DNA from: Chitinophagaceae bacterium
Lineage (GTDB): Bacteria > Bacteroidota > Bacteroidia > Chitinophagales > Chitinophagaceae
Direction: 5' to 3'
Assembly: GCA_019747455.1 (NCBI GenBank)
Contig: JAIEQT010000188.1
Location: forward strand, 1-7,083
DNA length: 7,083 nucleotides
Shown here: piece by piece, positions 6,093 to 7,083 of the stretch
How positions within the stretch are numbered: position 1 is the first letter of the stretch
Layout of the letters: each line of letters starts with the position of its first letter
Program-made: the position numbers and the translations under genes
The notes under the pieces: model-generated
The model's database searches: none
Told to the model about the DNA's origin: nothing
The model's input: only the letters and a program-made list of their open reading frames with translations

Positions 6093-7076
6093 ATGATTAT
6101 GGAAGTAAAAAAACTATGTTGTGGTATTGACGTATCTAATACCAAATTGGATGTTTGTTATCAAAATAACCTTGGTGAACTATTCCATCTACAAGTAGGA
6201 AATAACAACCAAGGATATGCAAAGATTATTGAGCATACGGGTGTTGGATATCATTTTGTGATGGAAGCAACGGGTGTATACTACATTCGTTTGGCTTTTT
6301 ATTTACACAAGCTAGGCTGCTCGCTAAGTGTAGTAAATGCTATCTCTATTAAGCGATACATTCAAATGCATCTTGAGCGTAACAAAACAGATAAAAAGGA
6401 TGCCAAGTGGATATGTAAATATGCCATAGAGCAGCAGCCGGAGTATTGGCAAATGCCCGACAATACTTATTTTGAGAGCAAGCAGTTGTATAATACCATA
6501 AGAGATTATACAGAACAAATAAAGCGTATCAACAATCAACTACATAGTCTTCGTTTACTTCCTACACCAAGTAAAGACACGATAAAATCATTGGAGAAGA
6601 TAATAGGGTATATGGAAAAAGAGATCAAACAATTAGAAGAAAAATTGAAGTTATTACTAATAGCCTGGCAGCCAGAACAATTAAAAAATGTAAGTAGTAT
6701 AAAAGGCATTGGCAAGCGGGCTGCGGCTATGCTGATTGTTTTTACTCAAGGATTTAAACACACAAAAAGCCATCGTCAGTTAATAAGTTTTGCCGGATTA
6801 GCCCCAACCGAATACAGCAGCGGAAGTAGCATACAGGGTAAGGCAAGAATATACAAACGAGGGGGCAAAAATCTTAGAGATGTACTGTATATGTGCAGTA
6901 TGAATGCCATGAAAACAAACCCAGCTTGTAAGGCATTATACGACCGATTAAGGGAGAAGGGCAAAACAGGTAAACAAGCCTTAATAGCCGTATGTAATAA
7001 GCTGCTAAAACAGGTATTTGCTGTAGTTAAAAACAACAGCTTATACCAACCCAACTACTGCTCAGCTAAACCATAA
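6093..7076 (+). CDS. IS110-family transposase (DEDD/serine recombinase)
   Basis: This RNA-guided recombinase of the IS110/Piv family moves its own element, 327 aa, a normal full length. The N-terminal RuvC-like DEDD domain shows Asp13 (GIDVS), Glu58 (MEATGVYY), and Asp100 and Asp103 (NKTDKKDA). A coiled-coil-like helical linker spans about residues 135-190 (rich in Lys/Glu/Leu). The C-terminal Tnp domain has the helix-hairpin-helix-like SSIKGIGKRAAA (201-212), LISFAGLAP (230-238), and the catalytic serine region EYSSGSS (240-246), where Ser243 before Gly244 is the most likely nucleophile, followed by YKRGGKNLRDVLY. All key residues are present, so it appears active. ATG at 6093 is preferred, with an in-frame ATG at 6099 as alternative; the upstream sequence is A-rich without a Shine-Dalgarno motif. 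The coding strand matches the guide-RNA region upstream, as in IS110 rather than IS1111 arrangement. Confidence 0.95.
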   Translation: MIMEVKKLCCGIDVSNTKLDVCYQNNLGELFHLQVGNNNQGYAKIIEHTGVGYHFVMEATGVYYIRLAFYLHKLGCSLSVVNAISIKRYIQMHLERNKTDKKDAKWICKYAIEQQPEYWQMPDNTYFESKQLYNTIRDYTEQIKRINNQLHSLRLLPTPSKDTIKSLEKIIGYMEKEIKQLEEKLKLLLIAWQPEQLKNVSSIKGIGKRAAAMLIVFTQGFKHTKSHRQLISFAGLAPTEYSSGSSIQGKARIYKRGGKNLRDVLYMCSMNAMKTNPACKALYDRLREKGKTGKQALIAVCNKLLKQVFAVVKNNSLYQPNYCSAKP

Positions 7077-7083
7077 AAAAAAA

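Larger units (their letters stand above)
5833..7083 (+). mobile_element. IS110-family insertion sequence (right end outside window)
   Basis: The element is identified by its IS110-type DEDD/serine transposase gene (6093-7076) preceded by a long structured non-coding end, the arrangement of the IS110 group. IS110 elements lack terminal inverted repeats and leave no obvious target duplication, so the left end cannot be read from repeats. I place it at the CT dinucleotide 5833-5834 because two guide-like matches in the non-coding RNA region converge there. Visible length is 1251 bp. The right end is not seen: only seven A residues follow the transposase stop. The presence of an IS110 element is secure; the exact left boundary is a model. 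Confidence 0.72.

Noticed and set aside
1..7083. tRNA, rRNA or CRISPR array
   Set aside because: I saw no cloverleaf-like or rRNA-like sequence and no regularly spaced repeats in the window.

Overview
The window looks like a chromosomal segment of a Bacteroidota bacterium. It is AT-rich, its core proteins (SecY tail, methionine aminopeptidase) read as Bacteroidota versions, and one intergenic region carries a textbook Bacteroidota promoter (TTTG, 20 nt, TAnnTTTG). A Chitinophagaceae-like host is a guess only.

Layout. Bases 1-4071 are a tightly packed plus-strand core block. It holds the 3' end of secY, a strong intrinsic terminator hairpin, then map (methionine aminopeptidase), a secreted M20 dipeptidase-like metallopeptidase and an HI0933/BaiN-family flavoprotein. 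The last three are spaced 9 nt apart and then overlap by 4 nt (ATGA), so they look like one operon. infA and the small ribosomal genes that often follow secY-map are not here.

From 4072 the character changes to accessory DNA. There is a minus-strand exported alpha/beta hydrolase broken by one extra A in an A7 run, then about 240 bp of apparent gene debris. Next comes a compact type II toxin-antitoxin pair (antitoxin then RelE/ParE toxin, 1-nt overlap) driven by its own promoter placed so close to the ATG that the transcript may be leaderless. The window ends with an IS110-family element whose transposase runs to within 7 nt of the window end.

Most interesting part. The roughly 250 nt between the inferred left end of the IS110 element and its transposase gene can be folded by eye into two consecutive stem-internal loop-hairpin units, as expected for an IS110 bridge RNA (target-binding loop, then donor-binding loop). 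A short match in the first loop to the DNA left of the element, and a short complementarity in the second loop to the element's own left end, both point to the same CT dinucleotide (5833-5834) as core and boundary. This is a hand-made, testable model. No folding or database search was run, and the right end of the element lies outside the window.
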